A stretch of DNA of 6,125 bases from Chloroflexota bacterium (GTDB lineage: Bacteria; Chloroflexota; Anaerolineae; Caldilineales; Caldilineaceae): the NCBI GenBank assembly GCA_016199425.1, contig JACQGT010000666.1, positions 1-6,125 of the forward strand, written 5' to 3'. Below are positions 1 through 5,970 of this stretch, piece after piece. The translations under genes and the position numbers were made by a program. Under the pieces are notes generated by a model, which saw only the letters and a list, made by a program, of their open reading frames with translations, ran no database searches and was not told the origin of the DNA. How positions within the stretch are numbered: the stretch's first letter is position 1; the number at the start of each line of letters is the position of its first letter.

Positions 1-713
1 CGGCCACGCCCACGGCCACCGACGCACCCACCCAGACGCCGACTCCTTCGTCGGAGGTCACGGCCACGCCATCCTGGACGCCGACCGATACACCCACCGC
101 AACCCCAACGGCTACCGGGACGCCGGAGCCGTCGGGGACGGCAACGGTTGTCGCCAGCGGGGGCACACCCACGCCGATTGTCGAGATTCCTGGGCTGCCT
201 GAGATTGGACAGAGTGTTCCCTTCACCCGTATGCTCATGGCTCCGCTGCTGCCGCCGAAGCTCGCCATCTACGAGCTGATCATTTCGGACGACGAGTGGA
301 GCGCATTGCTGGATAGTCTGCGCCCGCCCAAGATGGCCCGGCCCGCGCTGCGTCCTACAGCCGTTAGGCGCAGGCCAACGGCGACACCTGTCTTGCCGTT
401 GCTGCCCGGTGGCTCACCGGGGCAGGTATCTATACCCCTTCTGCCGGACTTTGCCCAGGAGATAGTTCTGGTGGCGATTCTGGGGGTAGATCGGGTTGGA
501 GAGTCTGTGCAGATCGTTGATGTGCGCCAAGAGGCCAACGATCTTTTTGTGAAGGTACGTATTCAACCCCAGGTGAGTCGTATTGTCCTTGCGGAAGGCG
601 GAGTGGACGCTGTGGTAGTACGGCGGGCTTCACTGCCGCTGTTAGACGATCTGACCGTTCATTTCGTGGATGAATTCTACCAGTTGCTCGATGTAACGGA
701 TAGAGAACGGTAG
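1..713 (+). CDS. Secreted/surface protein with Thr-Pro linker and PrcB-like C-terminal domain (5' end outside window)
   Basis: The frame is open from the left edge (first full codon at 3) to a TAG at 711-713, giving 236 visible residues. The ATG at 231 is internal, because the same frame reads on upstream without a stop. Visible residues 1-60 are a low-complexity Thr/Pro/Ala linker (TPTATDAPTQTPTP type), typical of extracytoplasmic spacers in Chloroflexota. After it, 'AIYELIISDDEWSALLDSL' and later 'PDFAQEIVLVAILG', then a beta-rich stretch 'VQIVDVRQEANDLFVKVRI', follow the order of the PrcB family: a strand plus 'eeW' helix, 'vDFs.e.vl.v.lG', and a glycine turn followed by two strands. PrcB is a lipoprotein needed for the dentilisin protease complex of Treponema; in other phyla the domain is widespread and mostly uncharacterised. 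An Arg/Pro-rich segment of about 36 residues (PPKMARPALRP to GQVSIPL) separates the two halves. The PrcB assignment is from remembered pattern only. The secretion signal, if any, lies outside the window. Confidence 0.7.
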   Translation, partial: ATPTATDAPTQTPTPSSEVTATPSWTPTDTPTATPTATGTPEPSGTATVVASGGTPTPIVEIPGLPEIGQSVPFTRMLMAPLLPPKLAIYELIISDDEWSALLDSLRPPKMARPALRPTAVRRRPTATPVLPLLPGGSPGQVSIPLLPDFAQEIVLVAILGVDRVGESVQIVDVRQEANDLFVKVRIQPQVSRIVLAEGGVDAVVVRRASLPLLDDLTVHFVDEFYQLLDVTDRER

Positions 714-723
714 GCTGAGGCCG

Positions 724-838
724 ACACCTGACAGATTTTTAGTTTCGCCCGTCTCACCCAGCCCCTACCTGTCACAAGGTGCGCAGATAGAGACCAATTC
801 CACGGCAGGAATTCTCACTCTGTGCATCCGTCAGGTGT
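724..838. repeat. Inverted repeats in the convergent intergenic region
   Basis: Between the stop at 713 and the terminator at 876 there is no credible gene. The stretch holds a perfect 9-bp inverted repeat (ACACCTGAC at 724-732, GTCAGGTGT at 830-838) with a 97-nt gap. An overlapping 7-bp pair lies inside and across it (GTCTCAC at 751-757, GTGAGAC at 837-843). A small 6-bp hairpin, AATTCC/GGAATT (796-801/808-813), sits between the arms. On an RNA these could fold into a branched structure at the 3' end of the PrcB-like transcript. No further function is supported, and short repeats like these can arise by chance. Confidence 0.3.
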
Positions 839-875
839 GAGACGAATCCGTACACGATTGCCCTGAGGCTGAATG

Positions 876-917
876 CAAAAAGAGGCCCTGACTACTCACA
901 GTCAGGGCCTCTTTTTG
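876..917. terminator. Bidirectional intrinsic terminator
   Basis: There is a perfect 18-bp inverted repeat: CAAAAAGAGGCCCTGACT at 876-893 pairs with its complement at 900-917 around a 6-nt loop (894-899). The stem core is GC-rich (GAGGCCCTGAC). The outer part is A5 on one side and T5 on the other, so either RNA strand presents a stable hairpin ending in a U-run. It lies 13 nt after the stop of the minus-strand LysM gene and 162 nt after the stop of the plus-strand PrcB-like gene, between convergent genes, as expected for a shared terminator. It is much closer to the LysM stop and is probably chiefly its terminator. Confidence 0.93.
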
Positions 918-930
918 TGTGGACAAGAGA

Positions 931-1554
931 TTAAGGGATGATCAGCCGTTGGCCTCGATAGATGCGGTCGCTGGTCAGTCCGTTGCGGGATTTGATGGCC
1001 CAGGCGCTTGTGCCATAGAGATTGGCAATACCCGTCAGCGTGTCAGCCGCGGCTACGACGTGAATGCGGGTGGTTGATACGGGCGGTATCCGTGTCGGGA
1101 TCACCAGCGTGGGGGTTGGTGTTGGATAATAGGGATCGACGATGTACGGTGTCGGCGTGGTTTGTAGCCCCGGAGCGCCGTTCGGTTGAGCAACGCGACT
1201 GTCGGCCAGTGTTCTGGCCGGTGGCTGGTACAGGGGTTGCGCAGGCGCTGGGGACATTGTAGTTCCAGGGATTTGCAGCGATTGTCCTACACGCAGAAAG
1301 TTGATGTTGCGTATCCGGTTGTAGTTCGCCAGGGCGTTCACGCTGACTCCATAGCGTACAGCGATGGAAGAGAGTGACTCACCGGGCTGCACAATGTGCG
1401 TGATATCCCCCTCTGCAAAGGCGTGTGATGCTGCAACCGGTGCTATGAATAAGGCTAAAGCGATGGTAAGGATCAAGCAAAACTGAACTGTGAGGCTGCG
1501 CAGCTTGCTCCGAAAATTGGCTTGATCTTTCTGGTTTACTCTGTTCTGTAACAT
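931..1554 (-). CDS. Secreted protein with two LysM domains
   Basis: This gene encodes a 207-residue exported protein expected to bind N-acetylglucosamine polymers such as peptidoglycan. Residues 1-20 are basic, 21-40 are hydrophobic (LTVQFCLILTIALALFIAPV), and a signal-peptidase-like site follows 'ASHAFA' at about residue 47. LysM 1 spans about 51-97 (HIVQPGESLSSIAVRYGVS, then VGQSLQIPG). LysM 2 spans about 163-207 (HVVAAADTLTGIANLYGTS, then RGQRLIIP) and forms the exact C-terminus. A Pro/Thr-rich linker (about 98-161, with PTPTPT) separates them. No catalytic domain is present, so this is a binding or anchoring protein and not itself a hydrolase. The frame continues upstream to an ATG at 1707, but that start would overlap the protease gene by 65 bp and bury the signal peptide behind 51 residues. 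The ATG at 1552-1554 has GGGAG five bases upstream and a normal signal peptide, so it was chosen. The gene lies 88 bp downstream of the subtilase on the same strand, with no clear promoter between, so co-transcription is likely. Confidence 0.9.
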   Translation of the reverse strand: MLQNRVNQKDQANFRSKLRSLTVQFCLILTIALALFIAPVAASHAFAEGDITHIVQPGESLSSIAVRYGVSVNALANYNRIRNINFLRVGQSLQIPGTTMSPAPAQPLYQPPARTLADSRVAQPNGAPGLQTTPTPYIVDPYYPTPTPTLVIPTRIPPVSTTRIHVVAAADTLTGIANLYGTSAWAIKSRNGLTSDRIYRGQRLIIP

Positions 1555-1559
1555 CTGTT

Positions 1560-1567
1560 CTCCCACC
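1560..1567 (-). promoter_or_regulatory. Ribosome binding site that sets the LysM start
   Basis: On the minus strand the bases before ATG 1552-1554 read GGTGGGAGAACAG. GGGAG (1564-1560) lies five bases from the start codon, a good Shine-Dalgarno match. This supports the internal start at 1554 over the longer frame from 1707. Confidence 0.75.
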
Positions 1568-1570
1568 GCT

Positions 1571-1600
1571 AAAATAAGCACTGTCGTGCTTGGCAGCACG
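1571..1600 (-). promoter_or_regulatory. Two mutually exclusive hairpins between subtilase and LysM genes
   Basis: Read on the minus strand, CGTGCT (1600-1595) can pair with AGCACG (1590-1585) across a 4-nt loop. Alternatively AAGCAC (1591-1586) can pair with GTGCTT (1581-1576), also across a 4-nt loop, followed directly by ATTTT (1575-1571). The two helices share the middle segment and cannot form together. The second, with its short U-rich tail, looks like a weak terminator or an RNA processing site. It ends three bases before the GGTGGGAG ribosome binding site, so it could set the ratio of protease to LysM message. Stems are only 6 bp, so the regulatory reading is inference. Confidence 0.35.
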
Positions 1601-1642
1601 TAAGGAACTACAGCGGCTCGGAGGTCTACTCGACAACTGGGC

Positions 1643-3307
1643 CTACTGGGTTCCCTGAATGGTTGGAACAAAGACCCGATAAGGCAAGATAGATTGAGTT
1701 GTTCCAAAGTTCAAATCCGTAATTTCCTGACCACTTTTTAGCTGGATGTCGTATGTGCTGGCAGTTGTCAAAATCGTGTTTCCGAGCGCCAGCGCAACCA
1801 CCTGGTACGAACCGGGATACAACTTTTCGACACGCCATTGACCCAAATCATTCGGCGTCGTCTGGGCGATCACTGTTCCATCGGCGATGCGTATTTGGAT
1901 AGATAGAACTTGTGTGGCTGCACGTTCTTCATTCTGCTCCCATACGCCGTTGACGTTGTCATCTTGCCAGACTGCGCCGCTCACCACTGCGTCGGATTGC
2001 ACCAAGAGAGACCCGGCTTGCAAAGCTGCGAAGGCATCGATGCGCCCGTAGCCGAAGTAATCATCCCGACCGGGGTCGCCCAGATCGACAGCGGTTGATG
2101 TCATCAACCAGCGCACTTGGGCGATTGTTAGCGCTGGGTTTTGGCTGAAGAGCAAGCCGGCCAACCCCGCCACGTGGGGGGACGCCATGCTTGTGCCGCT
2201 CATATAATTGTAACCACTATAACCGTTGTTCAAATCGTTGTATGTGCTGTAAACGGCGTAACCTGGGGCAGACAACTCTACGAACGAGCCGTAGTTGCTC
2301 AGTGACCAGCGGGTGTCGTCGTCGCGGGTCGCTGCCACACCCACTACATCGGCCAATGCCGCTGGGTAAAAGAGCGCATCCGAGCGGCCATTGCCCACCG
2401 CCGCCACAATCAACACATTGTGCTCTGTCGCATAGCGAATCGCATCTTCAACGACCTGCGAACTGGATGGTCCGCCCAAACTCAGGTTGATCACATTGGC
2501 ACCTGCATCTACAGCAAAGACAATCCCGGCGGCCACAGCAGACCACGTCCCCTGATTGGACTCGTTCAGCACCTTCACTGGAATAATCGAGCAAAGTGAG
2601 CAGACACCCACCATACCGATTCCGTTGTTCGCCCCCGCCGCGGCGATGCCCGTTACGTGGGTTCCATGCCCATAATCGTCATGGGGATCCGCATCGTTGT
2701 TGATAAAATCGAAGCCAGGCAGCAGCCGCCCAACGAATTCAGGGTGGGAAGCCAACACCCCGCTGTCCAAAATTGCAATTTTGATGTTGCTGGAACCCAT
2801 TGTGTAGTTCCACGCCCACGGAAGTCTGATGATGCCCGGCGCATATACTTGCATCTGCGGGTTGTTGTAGTCCACATCGTTTACTACCATCGGCGCTGTT
2901 GGAATCGTGCTGTTGTAAACTTGGGGTTGGCTCTCCATCCCCTCCAAAATGGCGGGTACGCCGCTGACAGCCACATCAAACTCAACGGAAAGCACAGTTG
3001 GACTCTGGCCAGCAATGGAAAGTGGATCCTTGCCAGATCGGGCAGACGCCCAGTTGTCGGGAAGCCGAATTTGAACCGTCGATAGGGCGTCGATCCAAAG
3101 AAGGGCCTGGCCGCCCATCTCACTGATCAGCTTCGAACGCTCTGCCGCTGATGTGTCCGCCTTAAACTTCACCAGAACGAGATTGGAGACGTTTGAGGGA
3201 GTCGTATCAGCATAGACTGGATTGATGAATTGCAGGCTCAGCCAGAAAAACATGGCAAACAGGACAACCAGTATGAGTCTTTTCCAGTTCAAATCAGTGT
3301 TTGTCAT
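1643..3307 (-). CDS. Secreted S8 family subtilisin-like serine protease with C-terminal SdrD_B-like domain
   Basis: The gene encodes a 554-residue exported endopeptidase. A signal peptide covers residues 1-33 (hydrophobic 11-28, cleavage probably after VYA). Residues 41-115 resemble an inhibitor_I9-type propeptide (LVLVKFKADTSAAERSKLI). The catalytic domain spans about 160-432 with the full triad: Asp181 in AILDSG, His214 in DDYGHGTHVTG and Ser373 in MSGTSMASPHVAG. The oxyanion-hole Asn306 lies in VAAVGN. The closing helix ends at YGRIDAFAAL. Residues 440-535 form a single SdrD_B / carboxypeptidase-regulatory-like beta domain (GAVWQDDNVNGVWEQNE, then GQWRVEKLYPGSYQVVA). The C-terminus YRVFVPTIQGTQ resembles short tails common on exported Chloroflexota proteins. 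A CxxC pair (Cys236, Cys239) lies in the catalytic domain. The ATG at 3305-3307 has only a weak GAGA seven bases upstream, but the signal peptide fits this start exactly. All catalytic residues are intact, so it should be active. The substrate is unknown. It is followed by the LysM gene, probably in the same transcript. Confidence 0.95.
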   Translation of the reverse strand: MTNTDLNWKRLILVVLFAMFFWLSLQFINPVYADTTPSNVSNLVLVKFKADTSAAERSKLISEMGGQALLWIDALSTVQIRLPDNWASARSGKDPLSIAGQSPTVLSVEFDVAVSGVPAILEGMESQPQVYNSTIPTAPMVVNDVDYNNPQMQVYAPGIIRLPWAWNYTMGSSNIKIAILDSGVLASHPEFVGRLLPGFDFINNDADPHDDYGHGTHVTGIAAAGANNGIGMVGVCSLCSIIPVKVLNESNQGTWSAVAAGIVFAVDAGANVINLSLGGPSSSQVVEDAIRYATEHNVLIVAAVGNGRSDALFYPAALADVVGVAATRDDDTRWSLSNYGSFVELSAPGYAVYSTYNDLNNGYSGYNYMSGTSMASPHVAGLAGLLFSQNPALTIAQVRWLMTSTAVDLGDPGRDDYFGYGRIDAFAALQAGSLLVQSDAVVSGAVWQDDNVNGVWEQNEERAATQVLSIQIRIADGTVIAQTTPNDLGQWRVEKLYPGSYQVVALALGNTILTTASTYDIQLKSGQEITDLNFGTTQSILPYRVFVPTIQGTQ

Positions 3308-3373
3308 TAGAGAATCTCAATCTATTAATCGTTTTCGTTCTTCGAGTGTGCGCCGTGTATATTTGAGCGATGT

Positions 3374-3400
3374 TTCATACACAGTGAACTCTCTCGTCAA
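3374..3400 (-). promoter_or_regulatory. Candidate promoter for the subtilase-LysM transcript
   Basis: On the minus strand TTGACG (3400-3395) matches the -35 consensus at five of six positions. TATGAA (3379-3374) matches the -10 at four of six, with a short 15-bp spacer. Initiation would fall near 3367, giving a leader of about 60 nt. An alternative is the AT-rich TATATATAAG block (3470-3461), but no good -35 sits at the right distance from it. The suboptimal spacing keeps confidence low and could mean that an activator is needed. Confidence 0.35.
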
Positions 3401-3551
3401 AGGCGATTTCGTCTGTTTTTGCTATACCTACGATACGGCGGTTACGTCGTCACATAGTACTTATATATACGGTAAGGCAATTTTAGGTATAGGGCAATAG
3501 GAATCTGGGGGGGTATTGCTTGAGGTGAGATTGAGAGGGTGATAGGGGAAT

Positions 3552-3579
3552 TTGTGATCTGCTCCACTCCTGCTATGCT
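3552..3579 (+). promoter_or_regulatory. Candidate promoter of the Rieske-GltS gene
   Basis: TTGTGA (3552-3557) and TATGCT (3574-3579) are separated by 16 bp and each match the sigma-70 boxes at four of six positions. A TGC directly before the -10 makes it an extended -10 promoter. Initiation would be near 3586, leaving a leader of about 35 nt before the ATG at 3621. Position and extended -10 favour it over other matches in the region. Confidence 0.5.
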
Positions 3580-3609
3580 GTCACCCACACCACAGAAAGT
3601 AGAGCTATC

Positions 3610-3613
3610 GGAG
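3610..3613 (+). promoter_or_regulatory. Ribosome binding site of the Rieske-GltS gene
   Basis: GGAG lies seven bases before the ATG at 3621, in the context ATCGGAGAAACCAC. It fixes the start of the Rieske-GltS protein at the residue where the Rieske fold is expected to begin. Confidence 0.7.
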
Positions 3614-3620
3614 AAACCAC

Positions 3621-5198
3621 ATGTCCAATTTTATGCCCATCCTCGCCGCCACCGACCTGCCCCCCGGCCAGGTGACAATCGTCACCGTCAACGGGCGGGA
3701 CATCTGCCTGGCCAACTACGAAGGCGACTATTACGCCCTGGACAACCGTTGCTCCCATCGGGGCGGCCAACTGGGCGACGGTCAACTGAACGGCCCGGAT
3801 GTGATCTGTCCCCTGCACCAGTGGGATTTCGATATGCACACGGGCATCAGCCGCTACGATCCCAGGGACCGGGTGGAAACCTATCCTGTGCGCCGGGTCA
3901 ACGGCCAGGTGGAGATCGACGCAGAGGCCATACCGCCTATCCCAGTGGTGGAGGGCTACCTGAAACGCTGGGAGCGCCACGCCGAAGCGGACGTGGAGCC
4001 AGACATCAAAGCCATTCACAAGCTGGCCCGGGGCAAATGGAAAGAGAACGAACCTCTGCGCACCACCCGCGCCGTGCCGGACTTTGACGATCTCTACTTT
4101 CTGCCCGGCCAACTGGCCGACCCGCCCCTGCTGGACGACGAAGCTGTGGCGACGAGCGTCGTCATCGGCCCCCAGGCCGCTCGCCCCATCACCCTCTCCC
4201 TGCCCGTCTACATCAGCCATATGAGCTTTGGCGCGCTCTCCCGGGAGGCAAAAATCGCCCTGGCCCAGGGCGCGGCCCAGGTGGGCACAATGAATTGCAG
4301 CGGCGAAGGAGGGATGCTGCCCGACGAGCGGGCCGCAGCCAAATACTACGTTTTTGAGATGGCCTCCGGCTACTTCGGCTGGACGGAAGAGAACATCCGT
4401 CAGGCCGACGCCATCGAGATCAAAATGGGGCAGAGCGCCAAGACCGGGCTGGGGGGTGTGCTGCCCGGCGCAAAGGTAACCGAAGAGATCGCTCGCGTGC
4501 GCGGCTTGCAGCCGGGCCAGGATGCCATTAGCCCCAGCCGCTTCCCCGACATCGCCACCCCGGCCCAGATGCGAGAGCGTATCGACTGGATTCGCAGCAT
4601 CAATCCGGGCATTCCTGTGGGTATCAAATTCGCTGCGTCCAAACTGGAAGCCGACCTGGCCGCGGCCTGCGAGCTGGGCGTGGACTTCATCACCATCGAC
4701 GGGCGGCCCGGCGGCACAGGCGCGGCCCCGGTCCACGTAAAGGACCACATCGGCGTGCCGACGGTCTACGCGCTGCCCCGTGCCCGGCGCTGGCTGGACA
4801 GCCACGGCATGGCCCACATCACCCTTTGCGTCACCGGCGGCTTCCGCACCCCGCCCGACATCGCCAAAGCCCTGGCCCTGGGCGCGGACGCGGTCGCCAT
4901 TGCCACCAGCGCAATGATGGCGATTGGCTGCCAGCAATACCGGGCTTGCGGCAGCAACAACTGTCCTGTGGGCATTGCCACCCAGCGGGCCGATCTGCGC
5001 GACCGTTTTGAGATTGCCCAGAGCAGCAAACGGCTGGTCAATTTTCTGGAAGGCACCCGCCGCCAGCTCATCGACTTTGCCCGTATGTGTGGCCGGCGCA
5101 GCCTGGCTGAATTAGAGTGGCGGGATCTGGTCACCTACAACGACGACCTGGCGAAACACACAGGCATCCGCCACGCAGCCCAGGCGTATGAAGCGTAG
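3621..5198 (+). CDS. Rieske [2Fe-2S] domain fused to a glutamate synthase FMN/[3Fe-4S] domain (glutamate synthase-related oxidoreductase)
   Basis: The gene encodes a 525-residue cytoplasmic protein without signal peptide or membrane segment. Residues 5-103 are a Rieske ferredoxin-like domain with all four ligands: Cys44 and His46 (RCSHRGG), Cys63 and His66 (CPLHQWDFD). Spacing is C-x-H-x16-C-x2-H. The extra disulphide cysteines of bc1-type Rieske proteins are absent, pointing to the soluble low-potential type. Residues 104-185 link to the synthase domain (about 190-505): MSFGALSREAKIALAQGA (201-218), GLGGVLPGAKV (276-286), FMN-contacting GIKFAAS (334-340), DGRPGGTGAAP (360-370), VTGGFRTPPDIAKALALGAD (404-423), and cysteines 437, 443 and 448 (C-x5-C-x4-C), the GltS [3Fe-4S] pattern. 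The N-terminal glutaminase domain and the C-terminal GXGXG beta-helix of full GltB are missing. Archaeal-type stand-alone GltB homologues carry a bacterial-type ferredoxin instead of Rieske. It may make glutamate from 2-oxoglutarate and ammonia, or an analogue; MgsC-like N-methylglutamate synthase is an alternative, but no MgsA/MgsB partners are in view. No NAD(P)H-binding partner is adjacent. Confidence 0.9.
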   Translation: MSNFMPILAATDLPPGQVTIVTVNGRDICLANYEGDYYALDNRCSHRGGQLGDGQLNGPDVICPLHQWDFDMHTGISRYDPRDRVETYPVRRVNGQVEIDAEAIPPIPVVEGYLKRWERHAEADVEPDIKAIHKLARGKWKENEPLRTTRAVPDFDDLYFLPGQLADPPLLDDEAVATSVVIGPQAARPITLSLPVYISHMSFGALSREAKIALAQGAAQVGTMNCSGEGGMLPDERAAAKYYVFEMASGYFGWTEENIRQADAIEIKMGQSAKTGLGGVLPGAKVTEEIARVRGLQPGQDAISPSRFPDIATPAQMRERIDWIRSINPGIPVGIKFAASKLEADLAAACELGVDFITIDGRPGGTGAAPVHVKDHIGVPTVYALPRARRWLDSHGMAHITLCVTGGFRTPPDIAKALALGADAVAIATSAMMAIGCQQYRACGSNNCPVGIATQRADLRDRFEIAQSSKRLVNFLEGTRRQLIDFARMCGRRSLAELEWRDLVTYNDDLAKHTGIRHAAQAYEA

Positions 5199-5217
5199 GA
5201 AAAGAGTTGGTGTCCTG

Positions 5218-5928
5218 TTATCGCGTCGTCACCATCTCTCGCAACTGGTCAATCGTCTTCGCCCCAAAGCCCGGCACCCGGTCCAGATCGTCCACCGAAT
5301 CGTAGGGCCGGTTGGCGATGATGGCCGCGGCTTTGCTCGGCCCAATCCCCGGCAGACTCATCAGCCCATCGGCGCTGGCGGTGTTGAGGTTGACCAGGCC
5401 ACTTGTCGAGCCACCCGCCGCTGCCGAGAGGGCCAGCGTCCCCGACAGGCCCGATGGCGGCCCACTTTCACTGCTACCCGCGTTGGCCGTCTCCGCCTCT
5501 GGCGCGTGAACCTGCGCACCGTCAAAGAGCCGCTCGGCCTGGTTGACCCGCGCCTCGTCCACCCCCTCTTGCAGACCGCCCGCCGCGGCCAATGCGTCCC
5601 CCACCCGTGCATCCCAGCCCAGCACATACAACCCTGGCCGCGCCACCCCTCCGCTGACAAAGACGGTCAACGGGCTGGGCGTGGCGGTGGGCAAAGGTGT
5701 GGCCGTGGGCGCAGGCGTAGGCGGCGGGTGCATCACAATCGGCGCGGGTTGGGGTTTGTACAGCAGAAAAGCGAGCAGGCCAATCGCTACGGCCATCAGC
5801 AGCGCGCCGATTGCCATCAGCCTGGCGGCGTTCAGCGGTGTGAGCAGCGGCGGTTGGACTACGTAGGGCGGACTGTCAGTCCGCCTTGTATCTTGAGACA
5901 CAGGTGGTTGGGGCAATGGAGTCTGCAT
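5218..5928 (-). CDS. comEA: ComEA-like DNA-binding protein: membrane anchor, SLBB domain, helix-hairpin-helix
   Basis: The 236-residue protein has the full ComEA architecture. A Pro-rich cytoplasmic N-terminus (1-36) leads to one membrane helix at about 37-57 (LMAIGALLMAVAIGLLAFLLY). A Pro/Thr linker (PTPAPTATPLPTATPSP, to about 86) is followed by an SLBB domain at about 87-143 (VFVSGGVARPGLYVLGWDARVGDALAAAGG). A low-complexity Ser/Gly stretch leads to a tandem helix-hairpin-helix at about 178-236 (VNLNTAS, LPGIGPSKA, RVPGFGAKTID). In transformable bacteria ComEA binds incoming double-stranded DNA outside the membrane and passes it to the ComEC channel; no ComEC is in view. The frame extends upstream to an ATG at 6006, but that codon overlaps the promoter -10 box and would not be in the transcript. 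The ATG at 5926-5928 is therefore chosen; it has a modest AGAGAA six bases upstream. The added 26 residues show no domain. The stop lies 19 bp from that of the convergent Rieske-GltS gene, with no hairpin terminator between. Confidence 0.88.
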   Translation of the reverse strand: MQTPLPQPPVSQDTRRTDSPPYVVQPPLLTPLNAARLMAIGALLMAVAIGLLAFLLYKPQPAPIVMHPPPTPAPTATPLPTATPSPLTVFVSGGVARPGLYVLGWDARVGDALAAAGGLQEGVDEARVNQAERLFDGAQVHAPEAETANAGSSESGPPSGLSGTLALSAAAGGSTSGLVNLNTASADGLMSLPGIGPSKAAAIIANRPYDSVDDLDRVPGFGAKTIDQLREMVTTR

Positions 5929-5970
5929 GGCCGATTCTCTGGTGTGGGAATGTGGAGTCTGGGCTGCGCA

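Larger units (their letters stand above)
3308..3620. other. Divergent intergenic region (313 bp) with a 9-bp inverted repeat and a G7 run
   Basis: No gene is supported here. A perfect 9-bp inverted repeat (CTATACCTA at 3422-3430, TAGGTATAG at 3484-3492) brackets an AT-rich block, TTATATATAC (3461-3470). A homopolymer of seven G lies at 3507-3513, followed by purine-rich DNA up to 3550 with two more G-tracts (3537-3539, 3545-3548). A short pair, GCAATA (3494-3499) and TATTGC (3514-3519), places the G-run in a loop. The region must hold the promoters of both flanking genes. The paired half-sites could be an operator for a dimeric regulator that loops the DNA, but this is speculation. Confidence 0.4.

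Noticed and set aside
1..180. Possible tandem DNA repeat or CRISPR-like array at the left edge
   Set aside because: The repetition of ACGCC/ACC units is the codon-level trace of a Thr/Pro/Ala linker. Units are irregular and there are no spacers.
231..713. Treating the ATG at 231 as the start of a separate 160-residue gene
   Set aside because: The frame is open upstream to the window edge with a typical Thr/Pro linker, and no ribosome binding site precedes 231.
1555..1707. N-terminal extension of the LysM gene to an ATG at 1707
   Set aside because: It would overlap the protease gene by 65 bp and put 51 residues in front of a normal signal peptide. The internal ATG at 1554 has a good ribosome binding site.
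931..3307. LysM plus protease as a phage lysis or toxin cassette
   Set aside because: There is no peptidoglycan hydrolase domain, holin or phage gene. Both proteins have ordinary signal peptides, and the subtilase has an extracellular beta domain, so a secreted housekeeping or surface role fits better.
3539..4087. Plus-strand open frame overlapping the start of the Rieske-GltS gene
   Set aside because: It is in another frame, rich in Arg/Pro/Gly/His, and covers the Rieske domain whose four ligands are intact in the true frame.
3573..4937. Long open frame (454 codons) antisense to the Rieske-GltS gene
   Set aside because: It lies opposite a gene with clear domain motifs, is composed of Gly/Ala/Val/His/Asp-rich sequence typical of the reverse of GC-rich codons, and has no recognisable domain or membrane segment.
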